Notes: generated by a model from the sequence alone, not told the origin. A stretch of DNA of 64,000 nt from Neisseria mucosa (GCA_003028315.1 CP028150.1:2418001-2482000), one strand, 5' to 3'. Positions 32,754 to 41,741 are shown, counted from the stretch's first letter. A program made the numbers and translations.

Positions 32754-34862
32754 ATGCAATATTCTGCCCGCCTTTCCCTGCTTCCCGCCCTGATTGCCTC
32801 CGCCTTCCCGCTGTATGCCGCCGATACCGCCGATAGCGAACACTACACCGCCACCCTGCCCACCGTTACCGTGGTCGGACAGTCCGACACCAGCGTACTC
32901 AAAGGCTACATCAATTACGACGAAGCCGCCGTTACCCGCAACGGCCAGCTCATCAAAGAAACGCCGCAAACCGTCGATACGCTCAACATCCAGAAAAACA
33001 AAAACTACGGCACGAACGATTTGAGTTCCATCCTCGAAGGCAACGCCGGTATTGACGCTGCCTACGATATGCGCGGCGAAAGCATTTTCCTGCGCGGTTT
33101 TCAAGCCGACGCATCCGACATCTACCGCGACGGCGTGCGCGAAAGCGGGCAGGTCCGCCGCAGCACCGCCAACATCGAGCGCGTGGAAATCCTGAAAGGC
33201 CCGTCTTCCGTGCTTTACGGACGCACCAACGGCGGCGGCGTCATCAATATGGTCAGCAAATACGCCAACTTCAAACAAAGCCGCAACATCGGTGCGGTTT
33301 ACGGCTCGTGGGCAAACCGCAGCCTGAATATGGACATCAACGAAGTGCTGAACAAAAACGTCGCCATCCGCCTCACCGGCGAAGTCGGGCGCGCCAATTC
33401 GTTCCGCAGCGGCATAGACAGCAAAAATGTCATGGTTTCGCCCAGCATTACCGTCAAACTCGACAACGGCTTGAAATGGACGGGGCAATACACCTACGAC
33501 AACGTGGAGCGCACGCCCGACCGCAGCCCGACCAAGTCCGTGTACGACCGCTTCGGACTACCTTACCGCATGGGTTTCGCCCACCCGAACGATTTTGTGA
33601 AAGACAAGCTGCAAGTCTGGCGTTCCGACCTCGAATACGCCTTCAATGACAAATGGCGCGCCCAATGGCAGCTCGCCCACCGCACGGCGGCGCAGGATTT
33701 CGACCATTTCTATGCAGGCAGCGAAAACGGCAGCCTAATCAAGCGCAATTACGCCTGGCAGCAGACCGACAACAAAACCCTGTCGTCCAACTTCACGCTC
33801 AACGGCGACTACACCATCGGCCGTTTTGAAAACCACCTGACCGTAGGCATGGATTACAGCCGCGAACACCGCACCCCGACATTGGGTTACAACCGCGCCT
33901 TCTCCGCCTCCATCGACCCCTACGACCGCGCAAGCTGGCCGGCTTCGGGCAGGCTGCAACCCGTCCTCACCCAAAACCGCCACAAAGCCGACTCCTACGG
34001 CATCTTCGTGCAAAATATCTTCTCCGCCACGCCCGACCTCAAATTCGTCCTCGGCGGCCGTTACGATAAGTACACCTTTAATTCCGAAAACAAACTCACC
34101 GGCAGCAGCCGCCAATACAGCGGCCATTCGTTCAGCCCCAATATCGGCGCAGTGTGGAACGTAACGCCCGCCCACACGCTCTACGCCTCGTATAACAAAG
34201 GCTTCGCACCTTATGGCGGACGCGGCGGCTATTTGAGCATCGACACTTCGTCTTCCGCCGTGTTCAACGCCGATCCCGAATACACCCGCCAATACGAAAC
34301 CGGTGTCAAAAGCAGTTGGCTGGACGACCGCCTCAGCACCACATTGTCCGCCTACCAAATCGAACGCTTCAATATCCGCTACCGCCCCGACGCGCAAAAT
34401 AATCCCTACACTTGGGCAGTCGGCGGCAAACACCGTTCGCGCGGCGTGGAGTTGTCCGCCATCGGACAAATCATCCCCAAAAAACTCTACCTGCGCGGAT
34501 CGTTGGGCGTGATGCAGGCGAAAGTCATTGAAGACAAAGAAAATCCCGACAGAGTGGGCATCCATTTGGACAACACCAGCAACGTTACCGGCAACCTGTT
34601 CTTCCGTTACACGCCGACCGAAAACCTCTACGGCGAAATCGGCGTAACCGGTACGGGCAAACGCTACGGCTACGATTCGAGCCAAAAGGTAACCACCACG
34701 CTTTCCGGCTTCGTCCGCACCGACGCCATGTTCGGCTGGAACCGCAAAAATCTGAACCTCACTTTCGCCGTCGGCAATCTGTTCAATCAAAAATACTGGC
34801 GTTCCGACGCCATGCCCGGCGCGCCGCGCACTTATACGGCGCGGGTGAATTACAGTTTCTAA
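32754..34862 (+). CDS. TonB-dependent siderophore receptor
   Basis: An outer-membrane receptor that takes up an iron chelate with energy from TonB-ExbBD. The 702-aa product has a signal peptide (MQYSARLSLLPALIASAFPLYA), a TonB-box-like stretch (LPTVTVVG), a plug domain (about 50-155, with VEILKGPSSVLYGRTNGGG) and a 22-strand barrel ending in aromatic NYSF. The plug and length resemble the FhuE/ferrichrome-type siderophore receptors rather than the haem or transferrin receptors. The ligand cannot be read from sequence. A Fur box lies upstream. Confidence 0.9.
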   Translation: MQYSARLSLLPALIASAFPLYAADTADSEHYTATLPTVTVVGQSDTSVLKGYINYDEAAVTRNGQLIKETPQTVDTLNIQKNKNYGTNDLSSILEGNAGIDAAYDMRGESIFLRGFQADASDIYRDGVRESGQVRRSTANIERVEILKGPSSVLYGRTNGGGVINMVSKYANFKQSRNIGAVYGSWANRSLNMDINEVLNKNVAIRLTGEVGRANSFRSGIDSKNVMVSPSITVKLDNGLKWTGQYTYDNVERTPDRSPTKSVYDRFGLPYRMGFAHPNDFVKDKLQVWRSDLEYAFNDKWRAQWQLAHRTAAQDFDHFYAGSENGSLIKRNYAWQQTDNKTLSSNFTLNGDYTIGRFENHLTVGMDYSREHRTPTLGYNRAFSASIDPYDRASWPASGRLQPVLTQNRHKADSYGIFVQNIFSATPDLKFVLGGRYDKYTFNSENKLTGSSRQYSGHSFSPNIGAVWNVTPAHTLYASYNKGFAPYGGRGGYLSIDTSSSAVFNADPEYTRQYETGVKSSWLDDRLSTTLSAYQIERFNIRYRPDAQNNPYTWAVGGKHRSRGVELSAIGQIIPKKLYLRGSLGVMQAKVIEDKENPDRVGIHLDNTSNVTGNLFFRYTPTENLYGEIGVTGTGKRYGYDSSQKVTTTLSGFVRTDAMFGWNRKNLNLTFAVGNLFNQKYWRSDAMPGAPRTYTARVNYSF

Positions 34863-34884
34863 TTCCAGGCAGGAAATGGAACAA

Positions 34885-34912
34885 AGGTCGTCTGAAACCC
34901 CTGATATTGGTT
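34885..34912 (+). terminator. Left half of a DUS terminator split by IS3 copy 2
   Basis: AAAGGTCGTCTGAAACCC follows the receptor gene. Its partner TTCAGACGACCTTTT is now at 36162-36176. Removing the IS and one GTT restores a normal DUS terminator. Confidence 0.8.
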
Positions 34913-34952
34913 TGAACTGGCCCCCAAATCTTGGACACTCATAAAAGCCTAT

Positions 34953-35849
34953 TCAGGCGCTCTGTGCAAGCTGGGTTCTGTATGCGACAGGACTCAGCTT
35001 TTTCAATTTCAAACTGCAACGCTCCCGGTTGTAGTAATCCATATAGTCATCTATCTGCTTCATCAATTCATCTACCGTCAATTCACCTGCGTTATAGAAA
35101 CACTCCGTCTTCAACACCGCAAAGAAGCTTTCCATCGGCGCATTGTCCCAACAGTTCGCCTTTCGCGACATGCTTTGAACCATGGAATGCTCCGCAAGCA
35201 ATTCCCTATACCCCGCCGTACGGTACAGCACACCTTGGTCCGAATGCAGCATCGTTCCTTTATCAGTCAGACGGGGTGCGGCTTTTTCGAGCATTTCCTT
35301 CACCATTTCGCTGTCGGCTCTGCGGCTCATGGCGTAGGCGACGATCTCGCGGTTGAACAAGTCCAAGATTGGCGAGAGGTACAGTTTGCCGTCGCTCCCT
35401 TTGAGTTCGGTAACGTCGGTCAGCCATTTTTCGTTGGGCTTTCGGGCTTTGAACCGGCGTTTGAGGAGGTGTTCCGATATCTCGCCCATGGCGGGATGGC
35501 GGTAGGCTTTTTTCGCCCGTATGAGGGCTTTCAGTTCCAACTGCTTCATCAACCGCGCCACTTTTTTGCGGTTCCAATCTAATGCGGCGGCAATGCGCCT
35601 TTGTCCGTAGCGTCCTTTATGCCGCCGGTAGGTTTCGACAAGGAGGGCTTTGTCGGCTGCGTCGGGGTCGGGTCGGTCTTGGTGGTGGTAGTAAAAGCTG
35701 CTTTTGGGCAGGTTTGCGATGTGCAGCAGGTATTTGAGCGGGTGTTGCGCCCTCAGTGTTTGGACGGTTTGGCTTTGTCCTTTGCGGTCTGCTTTTGGCT
35801 GAGGGCTTTTAACTCCTTTAGGTAGGCGACCTCTGCGCGCATATAGCAC
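34953..35849 (-). CDS. IS3-family transposase OrfB, copy 2
   Basis: 298 aa with the intact DDE triad motifs (WLTDVTEL, LHSDQG, MESFFAVLKTE). It opens at a GTG within orfA and needs frameshifting for the OrfAB form. Small changes from copy 1 include DWNRKKV and AGYRELLAEH. Confidence 0.9.
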   Translation of the reverse strand: MLYARRGRLPKGVKSPQPKADRKGQSQTVQTLRAQHPLKYLLHIANLPKSSFYYHHQDRPDPDAADKALLVETYRRHKGRYGQRRIAAALDWNRKKVARLMKQLELKALIRAKKAYRHPAMGEISEHLLKRRFKARKPNEKWLTDVTELKGSDGKLYLSPILDLFNREIVAYAMSRRADSEMVKEMLEKAAPRLTDKGTMLHSDQGVLYRTAGYRELLAEHSMVQSMSRKANCWDNAPMESFFAVLKTECFYNAGELTVDELMKQIDDYMDYYNRERCSLKLKKLSPVAYRTQLAQSA

Positions 35850-36103
35850 AACTCTTCAATAAGCTCTGCCTGCGTTTTTTCTTGATCGGGTTTATCTGCG
35901 ATGAAGGGGTTTTTTCGATGTTGGGGCATGGTTTTGGATTGGGGATGTTCGAGTGCACCGATACCGCCTTCTTGATAGGCGCGTATCCATCGTCGCAGGT
36001 GGGTTCGGGAAATGCCGTAGTGGTCTGCGGTACGCTGTTGGCTGCGTATATGCAGGTAGTGGAGTACGGCTTGGTATTTGAAGTGTAATGTATATTTGCT
36101 CAT
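35753..36103 (-). CDS. IS3-family transposase OrfA, copy 2
   Basis: A 116-aa HTH plus coiled-coil protein with the same sequence as OrfA of copy 1. It overlaps orfB by 97 bp in a different frame. Confidence 0.88.
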   Translation of the reverse strand: MSKYTLHFKYQAVLHYLHIRSQQRTADHYGISRTHLRRWIRAYQEGGIGALEHPQSKTMPQHRKNPFIADKPDQEKTQAELIEELCYMRAEVAYLKELKALSQKQTAKDKAKPSKH

Positions 36104-36161
36104 AAAAAAACTGCACCTTGTGAGTTGGAGGGGATGTCCAACTTTTGGGGTGCAGTTCAGT

Positions 36162-36176
36162 TTTCAGACGACCTTT
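36162..36176 (+). terminator. Right half of the DUS terminator split by IS3 copy 2
   Basis: TTCAGACGACCTTTT directly after the GTT duplication. Confidence 0.75.
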
Positions 36177-36301
36177 TACCTTCTATACGCTCATGAATAA
36201 GGCGGGACGCTTGAGGCTGCAAAGAATGCAGCAGTCCGTAAAGATGGCGTTTGCACGGCCTTTGCTATATCATTCCCTTATCTGAAACCAAGGAAAACAT
36301 C

Positions 36302-36664
36302 ATGTACGAAGTCAACCGCAGCGTCTTCCTGCTCATCCCGCTCGATCCTTTTTGGAACTGGCTGCAAACCCTGCCCGGTAATCATCTTGACGGTTTGACG
36401 CTTGAAGATATTCAAGCCGATGCCAATTCTTATCTCGTCCGTCCGTGTGAAACCGCCGACGAAGTATGGGACGAAATCGAAGCGCGGTTTGAAGACATTT
36501 TCGCTGCCGAACTTGCCGACTGGTGCGAAGATGAGAGCGAGTGGCCTGATTTGGACGCCGATATTTTCAACGAATGGTTCGACATACAGCTCTCCACCGT
36601 CATTACCGACCTCGAACACGAACCGCTTGCCCGTGAAGCCTTTCAACCCTTCAATCTGAACTGA
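36302..36664 (+). CDS. Conserved hypothetical acidic protein
   Basis: The 120-aa product starts MYEVNRSVFLLIPLDPFWNW, with AAGGA 8 nt upstream; an earlier in-frame start has no ribosome-binding site. It is strongly acidic, with no membrane segment and no motif I can name. Its stop overlaps the start of the thioesterase gene (TGATG), so it is the first gene of a three-gene operon. Confidence 0.75.
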   Translation: MYEVNRSVFLLIPLDPFWNWLQTLPGNHLDGLTLEDIQADANSYLVRPCETADEVWDEIEARFEDIFAAELADWCEDESEWPDLDADIFNEWFDIQLSTVITDLEHEPLAREAFQPFNLN

Positions 36665-37050
36665 TGAATATCCGCGTCCGCAATTACCATCTTGACGGCT
36701 ACGGTCATGTCAACAACGCGCGCTATTTCGAATTTCTCGAAGAAGCGCGCTGGACATTTTTTGAGGAACACGGTTTCTTGTCCGAAATCGACGGCTTGAT
36801 GCTGGTGGTTGTCCGCATCGACATCCGTTATCGCCGTGCCGCCATCGATGGCGACATATTACGTTTTGAAGGTCGTCTGAAAGAGCTGACCTCGCGTCAT
36901 ATTATCCTTACTCAAAACATCGTTTTGCCCAGCGGCAAAAATGCCGTCGAAGCCGAAAGTACGCTGATGGTTGTCAGCGCAGAAAGCGGGCGGAGCATCA
37001 GCATTCCCGAACCTCTATTTACCCTTTTAAAACAATACTCCGAAGCATGA
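36664..37050 (+). CDS. Acyl-CoA thioesterase, hot-dog fold (4HBT/YbgC type)
   Basis: The 128-aa product carries the 4HBT active-site stretch YHLDGYGHVNNARYFEFLEE, with the Asp near residue 11 and His-Val-Asn-Asn at 15-18. Such enzymes hydrolyse acyl-CoA thioesters. A DUS lies in the coding DNA (36870-36881, read as GRLKE). Both ends overlap its neighbours (ATGA-type overlaps), showing tight coupling. Confidence 0.88.
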   Translation: MNIRVRNYHLDGYGHVNNARYFEFLEEARWTFFEEHGFLSEIDGLMLVVVRIDIRYRRAAIDGDILRFEGRLKELTSRHIILTQNIVLPSGKNAVEAESTLMVVSAESGRSISIPEPLFTLLKQYSEA

Positions 37051-37535
37051 AAAAACTCATTACCATTGCCGCAGTCGCCATTATCGGCGTGCTGCTCGCC
37101 ATCGTCCTTATTCCGGATAACAAACCTACTCCCACATTCTCTTTGTTCGACCTGCAAGGCAAACCGGTGTCCAACGCCAATTTGCAAGGCAAGGTCAGTT
37201 TCATCAATTTCTGGTTTCCCTCCTGTCCGGGCTGTGTCAGTGAAATGCCCAAAGTCATCAAAATGTCCAAAGACTATCAAGGAAAAGACTTCCAAGTACT
37301 CGGCATTGCCCAACCGATAGACCCGTTGGAAAGCGTAACCCAATACGTCCAAGAATACGGTTTGCCCTTTACCGTCATGTTTGATGCCGATAAAGCCGCC
37401 GCCCAAGCCTTCGGTACGCAGGTTTACCCGACTTCTTTCTTGATCAATAAAAAAGGCGAAATCCTGAAAACCTTTGTCGGAGAACCCGACTTCGCCGCGC
37501 TTTATCAGGAAATCGACAAAGAATTGGCAAAGTAG
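37047..37535 (+). CDS. Membrane-anchored thioredoxin-like protein (TlpA/ResA type)
   Basis: The 162-aa product has an uncleaved or lipid-free N-terminal anchor (about residues 4-22, LITIAAVAIIGVLLAIVL) and a thioredoxin fold with CPGC at 60-63 (FPSCPGCVSEMP) and the cis-proline region YPTSFLI. Periplasmic TlpA/ResA proteins reduce disulfides of c-type cytochrome precursors and other targets. Last gene of the operon. Confidence 0.88.
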   Translation: MKKLITIAAVAIIGVLLAIVLIPDNKPTPTFSLFDLQGKPVSNANLQGKVSFINFWFPSCPGCVSEMPKVIKMSKDYQGKDFQVLGIAQPIDPLESVTQYVQEYGLPFTVMFDADKAAAQAFGTQVYPTSFLINKKGEILKTFVGEPDFAALYQEIDKELAK

Positions 37536-37703
37536 CAATCAAAAAAGGGCGCAATGATGCACCCTTATGTATTTATTGGGATAACGTGTGGATTCCTTTT
37601 CTCGCAAATGCTGATTGGTGTGAAAACGGCAGCAGTTTCAGCAATATTGTTTTTGTGTGCCTTTCTTCATAACCTTTTATCATGATTCGGACAAAGAACC
37701 TTC

Positions 37704-38423
37704 TCAAACCGGCCGGCAGGCAATCATATAATTCACTTCTGTCGAGTCGCATAAAGAATAGCGGCGGGTCAAAAGATTGTAGGTCATGCCCTTGGTGTCG
37801 ATAACGTCCAAACCTGCCTGCCTGCACATCCGCGCCAGCTCGGCGGGCGTGATGAATTTTTGCCAATCGTGCGTCCCTTTGGGAACGACGTTCAACACAT
37901 ATTCCGCGCCGACAATCAGATGGAGATAAGATTTAGGGTTGCGGTTGATGGTGGAGAAAAACACCATGCCGTCAGGCTTCACCAGCTCCGAACAGGCTTT
38001 GACGATGGCGGCGGGGTCGGGAACGTGTTCCATCATTTCCATACAGGTTACAACATCGAAGCTGTGCGGCTGTTCGGCCGCAAGGTCTTCGACGCGGATG
38101 CAGCGGTAATCGATATTGTCCACACCTTCGGCAGCAGCATGGGCTTGGGCGGTTTGCAACGATTTTTCCGCCATATCGATGCCGGTAACGTGCGCTGCGC
38201 CGCGCTTTGCCATGCTTTCCGACAAAATCCCGCCGCCGCAGCCGACATCTAAAACACGCTTGCCCGCCAATTGCGCGAACGAGTCTATATAGCCCAAGCG
38301 CAGCGGATTGATGTCGTGCAAAGGTTTGAACTCGCCGTTTTTATCCCACCATTTATCCGCAATTTGGCTGAATTTAGCGATTTCGTCCGCATCGACGTTG
38401 TGTTGTCCGGCTGCTTCCATCAT
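37704..38423 (-). CDS. ubiG: Ubiquinone biosynthesis O-methyltransferase
   Basis: UbiG carries out both O-methylations of ubiquinone synthesis with SAM. The 239-aa product has the SAM motif VLDVGCGGGILSESMA (about residues 58-73), post-I ITGIDM-like VTGIDMAEKS, and the family block KFSQIADKWWDKNGEFKPLHDINPLRL near the N-terminus. It begins with two ATGs in a row. It reads on -, convergent with the thioredoxin-like gene. Confidence 0.95.
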   Translation of the reverse strand: MMEAAGQHNVDADEIAKFSQIADKWWDKNGEFKPLHDINPLRLGYIDSFAQLAGKRVLDVGCGGGILSESMAKRGAAHVTGIDMAEKSLQTAQAHAAAEGVDNIDYRCIRVEDLAAEQPHSFDVVTCMEMMEHVPDPAAIVKACSELVKPDGMVFFSTINRNPKSYLHLIVGAEYVLNVVPKGTHDWQKFITPAELARMCRQAGLDVIDTKGMTYNLLTRRYSLCDSTEVNYMIACRPV

Positions 38424-38517
38424 GATTTTCCTGATTTGGATTTCGGGTTGAAGAGGGTTTCGATTTTATAGCAAAGCGGCAGGATGGAACAGAGACAAAC
38501 CGCCGCCAGCCGCCAAA

Positions 38518-38557
38518 AGGTCGTCTGAAAACGCCGCTTACCCTTTTCAGACGACCT
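38518..38557. terminator. Inverted DUS pair next to IS1655
   Basis: AGGTCGTCTGAAAA and TTTTCAGACGACCT with a 16-nt spacer. It ends three bases before the IS1655 terminal repeat, so IS1655 also landed at the edge of a DUS hairpin. Confidence 0.7.
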
Positions 38558-38606
38558 TGGATTCGGATTTCAAGTGCAACACTAGGGTACCAGTGGTTGG
38601 AACAGA

Positions 38607-39484
38607 TGTAGAAAATCGTCGCGTTGTTTACACAACAGGTTGAGAAAAATAAGCCTGCAAGACCTCAAACGGCGTATCGCCGTTCAAACTGCGGTGTGGC
38701 TTCACAGTGTTATAAAAATTAACAAAGCGGCACAACTCCTTTTGCCGGTGTTCCGGACTCTCAAACGACTGTTTCTCATGCCACATCTCCATCAGGGTAC
38801 GGATAACCCGCTCCGCCTTACCGTTGGTCTGCGGACGGGCAACCCGGGTAAACTTTTGACCAATCCCGTTCTCGTAACAGGCTACACCGAAAGCATGGTT
38901 GGCCGAGCCTTTGTATTCCGTACCGTTGTCGGAGTAAACGCACTCAATCAGGTATGGGCAGGGATCAATCAGGTGTTCGGTCAGAAACTTGGCGGCGCTG
39001 TCTGCGGTTTTGTCCGGCAAAATGGCGGCGTATAGCTCCCTTGAGAAATCGTCGATGGCGACAAACAGGTAATCCCGCTTATCGGTGGCTTTCTGCCCTT
39101 TGAGCAGCGGCAGCCGTTTGGTATCGAGATGTACCAGCTCTCCGGGATAGGATTTATTGTAGCGTTTGGCCTGCCTTTTGAGTTTTTCCTGAATGCCGCG
39201 TTCTACCTTGGCCAGGCGTTTCATTCCGTACTTTGCCTGTTTGAAACGGTTGTTGGTACTGGTTTGCGGTTTGAGCAGCTTGGCCCTTGCGGCTTTAAGG
39301 GCGCGGTAAATGGTGACGCGGCTGACTTGGTAGCGGCGTGCCGGGGAGGTGACGCTTTCCTTCCCCTGCGTGTAGGCCAGCCAAATGGCTTGTCGGTGGT
39401 GCGGGGTGAGACGGGTGTTTTTGTGCATGTTCATGTTTCAGTATTCTCCTGGAAATACTGTAAACAACGCTACTGATTTCTACA
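38607..39484 (-). mobile_element. IS481-family insertion sequence nested in IS1655
   Basis: 878 bp with TGTAGAAA...TGTTTAC inverted ends. Left and right flanks join to restore the IS1655 transposase end exactly (FLN then LFQPLVP and stop), with no target duplication visible. Confidence 0.85.
38628..39434 (-). CDS. IS481-family transposase
   Basis: The 268-aa product has an N-terminal HTH (SVTSPARRYQVSRVTIYRAL) and an rve-type catalytic core with HLDTKRLP, VYSDNGTEYKG and NGKAERVIRTL giving D, D and E. The frame is intact and reaches nearly to the element's end, so this element may be mobile. The start is at 39434 or 39428 (MNMHKN or MHKN). Confidence 0.88.
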   Translation of the reverse strand: MNMHKNTRLTPHHRQAIWLAYTQGKESVTSPARRYQVSRVTIYRALKAARAKLLKPQTSTNNRFKQAKYGMKRLAKVERGIQEKLKRQAKRYNKSYPGELVHLDTKRLPLLKGQKATDKRDYLFVAIDDFSRELYAAILPDKTADSAAKFLTEHLIDPCPYLIECVYSDNGTEYKGSANHAFGVACYENGIGQKFTRVARPQTNGKAERVIRTLMEMWHEKQSFESPEHRQKELCRFVNFYNTVKPHRSLNGDTPFEVLQAYFSQPVV

Positions 39485-40322
39485 TTTAAGAATAAAACAC
39501 TTGGCGTTTCGTAGCCAAGTGTTTTTCTCGGCCGGTGGTTCAACTCATCTTGAACCCTGCGTATCTCCCGATTGCTGATATTTCGGAAATCGGTCTGTTT
39601 GGGGAAATATTGTCGGATGAGTCCGTTGGTGTTCTCATTCAGCCCTTTCTCCCACGAATGGTAAGGGCGGCAAAAATAGGTTTCCGCCTTCAATGCTTTG
39701 GCTATTTTGGTGTGTTGGTAGAACTCTTTGCCGTTATCCATGGTGATGGTGTGGACTTTGGCTTTATATGCCTTTAATACCCTAATGGCCGCCCGGGCAG
39801 TGTCTTCGGCTTTTAAGTTCTTTAATTTGCAGATGATGGTGTAGCGGGTAGTGCGTTCGACCAAGGTCAATAATGCACTTTTCTGATTTTTGCCGACGAT
39901 GGTGTCGGCCTCCCAATCGCCGATGCGGGTTTTCTGGTCGACGATAGCAGGTCGGTTTTCTATGCCGACGCGGTCGGGCACTTTGCCTCTGGTCCATGTG
40001 CTGCCGTAGCGTTTGCGGTAGGGTTTGCTGCATATTCTGAGGTGTTGCCACAAAGTGCCGCCGTTGTTTTTGTCTTGGCGGAGGTGGCGGTAAATGGTGC
40101 TGTGATGGAGCGTGATCCCGTGGTACGCTGTTTGGTAAGCCGGCTTTGCCGTTGCGCTTTTTCGGCACTGTATTGCTGTCCTTGGATGCAGTGCCGCTTG
40201 ATTTCGCGGCTGATGGTGCTTTTGTGGCGGTTAAGTTGTTTGGCGATTTCGGCGATGGTGCAGTCGCGTGACAGGTATTGGATATGGTATCGTTCGTCTT
40301 GGGTCAGTTGTGTGTAGCTCAT
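39485..40322 (-). pseudogene. IS1655 (IS30-family) transposase, frameshifted and interrupted
   Basis: The N-terminal part (MSYTQLTQDERYHIQYLSRD, HTH with NRHKSTISREI) runs in one frame to about 40100. There the sequence expected between SRLTKQ and HGITLHHSTIYR is missing (roughly 110 bp) and the frame changes. The catalytic part follows in the new frame (GDWEADTIVG, ITMDNGKEF, NENTNGLIRQYFP) to SVLFLN at 39485. The last codons lie beyond the nested IS481 at 38587-38606. Confidence 0.85.
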
Positions 40323-40520
40323 GGCAATCTTTCTTGCAGGAAAGGCCGTATGCTACCGCATACTGGCCTTTTTCTGTTATGGAAAGTTGCACTTCAAATG
40401 CGAATCCGCCGACTTTAGATGGATTGTGCAGGCAACGGATGCGCTACGTCGCCGCACGCAATCTTTAGATTTCCAGTAATCCGTTACCATACATAGGGGA
40501 GAGGATATTGAGAAAAAATA

Positions 40521-40560
40521 AGGTCGTCTGAAAACCTATTTTCGGGTTTTCAGACGACCT
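40521..40560 (-). terminator. DUS-pair terminator of pyrH
   Basis: AGGTCGTCTGAAAA (40521) and TTTTCAGACGACCT (to 40560). It lies 40 nt past the pyrH stop on -, with an A-rich run that reads as T on the transcribed strand. Confidence 0.85.
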
Positions 40561-40600
40561 GTCGCTTTATCAAATCACTGCAATTATTGCCTGATGGGAA

Positions 40601-41320
40601 TCAGCAGTGAACCAGCGTGCCTTCGTCTTCGCCGGTAATGACGCGCTTGAGCGAGCCTTGTTTGGCGATGCCGAAGACGACGATGTTGAGTTTGCGTTCG
40701 CGGCAGAGGGCAAAGGCGGTTGCGTCCATGACTTTGAGGTTTTTGTTCAGGGCTTCGTCAAAGGTGATGGTTTCGTAGCGCGTGGCGGACGGGTCTTTTT
40801 TCGGGTCTGCGGTATAAACGCCGTCCACATTGGTGGCTTTGAGCATGACGTCGCAGTTCATTTCGGCTCCGCGCAGGGCGGCGGCGGTGTCGGTGGTGAA
40901 GAACGGGTTGCCGGTACCTGCGGCGAAAATCACGACTTTGCCTTCTTCCAAATATTGAATGGCTTTCGGGCGGGCGTAGGTTTCGGCGATTTGCTGCATG
41001 GAAAGTGCGGATTGTACGCGCGCTTTGATGCCGAGGGTTTCGAAGGCATCTTTGAGGGCAAGGGCGTTCATGACGGTCGCCATCATGCCCATGTAGTCGG
41101 CTGTGGCGCGGTCCATACTGCCTGCTTGGGCGGATACGCCGCGGAAGATGTTGCCGCCGCCGACAACGATGCCGACTTGTACGCCCATTTTGACGATTTC
41201 GGCGATTTCACCGACGGTTTGGACGATGGTGTCGTGATTGATGCCGAAAGGGTCGGAACCCATCAGGGATTCGCCGGAGAGTTTCAGTAATACGCGTTTG
41301 TATTTGATTTGCTGTGTCAT
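40601..41320 (-). CDS. pyrH: UMP kinase
   Basis: PyrH phosphorylates UMP to UDP and is feedback-controlled by UTP. The 239-aa product starts MTQQIKYKRVLLKLSGESLMG, the family start with the phosphate-binding GES motif, and has VGIVVGGGNIFRG and ATNVDGVYTADPKKDP. The ATG at 41320 follows AAGGTATCCC; a longer frame to 41446 is a reading of the leader repeat. It lies downstream of rpsB-tsf in the usual neisserial order, separated by a terminator and a 430-nt gap. Confidence 0.95.
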   Translation of the reverse strand: MTQQIKYKRVLLKLSGESLMGSDPFGINHDTIVQTVGEIAEIVKMGVQVGIVVGGGNIFRGVSAQAGSMDRATADYMGMMATVMNALALKDAFETLGIKARVQSALSMQQIAETYARPKAIQYLEEGKVVIFAAGTGNPFFTTDTAAALRGAEMNCDVMLKATNVDGVYTADPKKDPSATRYETITFDEALNKNLKVMDATAFALCRERKLNIVVFGIAKQGSLKRVITGEDEGTLVHC

Positions 41321-41360
41321 GGGATACCTTGCTTTCTTTGGGTGGATAGCGCTAGTTATG

Positions 41361-41493
41361 CAGGGCAAACTGACCATTTGATAACGGCGGTATTTTGCTC
41401 CGTAAAACGGCATATTCTGCGTTAAAAATACTTGCAAGATGTCCAATCTTGCTGCGCTTTTTGCCTTGAATCTGCCGTTTTCCGTACCAAAAA
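41361..41493 (-). repeat. Leader repeat upstream of pyrH (copy A)
   Basis: About 130 bp sharing roughly 80% of positions with 58217-58353 upstream of leuS. Shared blocks include GATTCAAGGCAAAAA, GATTGGACATCTTGC, GTATTTTTAACGCAGAA and CAAAATACCGCCGTTATC. It ends about 40 nt before the pyrH ATG. Possibly a member of a dispersed neisserial upstream repeat family such as REP2; not verified. Confidence 0.8.
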
Positions 41494-41700
41494 CCGACTC
41501 GTTCCAAATGATCAGTTCACCCTGCGGCGCTGCTTCAATTCGGGGGAAGGGCGTTTGATTTTCAGACGACCTTTCGGGATGTTTGGCTGACAGGGTAACG
41601 CGTTTTCCGTGGGTGTATATGGGTTTGGATAAATTATTATGTGTTGATTATGATGAAATATTTTCTGTTCGACAGTATTTTAAACAGTGTAACTCTCAAA

Positions 41701-41741
41701 AAAAAGCACCCTGATTCGTTTGGAATCCAGGTGCTTTCTTT
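41701..41741 (-). terminator. Rho-independent terminator of rpsB-tsf
   Basis: On -, AAAGCACCTGGATT pairs with AATCAGGGTGCTTT with small mismatches and is followed by a run of T. It lies 12 nt past the tsf stop. Confidence 0.85.

Larger units (their letters stand above)
34913..36158 (-). mobile_element. IS3-family insertion sequence, copy 2 (inverted)
   Basis: 1246 bp, the same element as at 26705-27951 but in the opposite orientation, with the same terminal repeats and again a GTT target duplication. OrfB differs from copy 1 at only about ten residues (for example GSDGK against GKDGK), so the copies are recent. It sits at the same position within a DUS hairpin as copy 1. Confidence 0.93.
38560..40407 (-). 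mobile_element. IS1655 (IS30 family), degenerate, with a nested IS481
   Basis: Terminal inverted repeats (GATTCGGATTTCAAGTGCAA left; inverse of GGATTCGCATTTGAAGTGCAA right) bound a segment that, without the nested IS481 (38607-39484), is about 970 bp. The transposase matches the neisserial IS1655 protein but has lost an internal part and its 3' end is separated by IS481. Not expected to be active. Confidence 0.88.

Noticed and set aside
34931..35356. Open frames on the strand opposite IS3 OrfB
   Set aside because: The same shadow appears in both IS copies and only mirrors the transposase.
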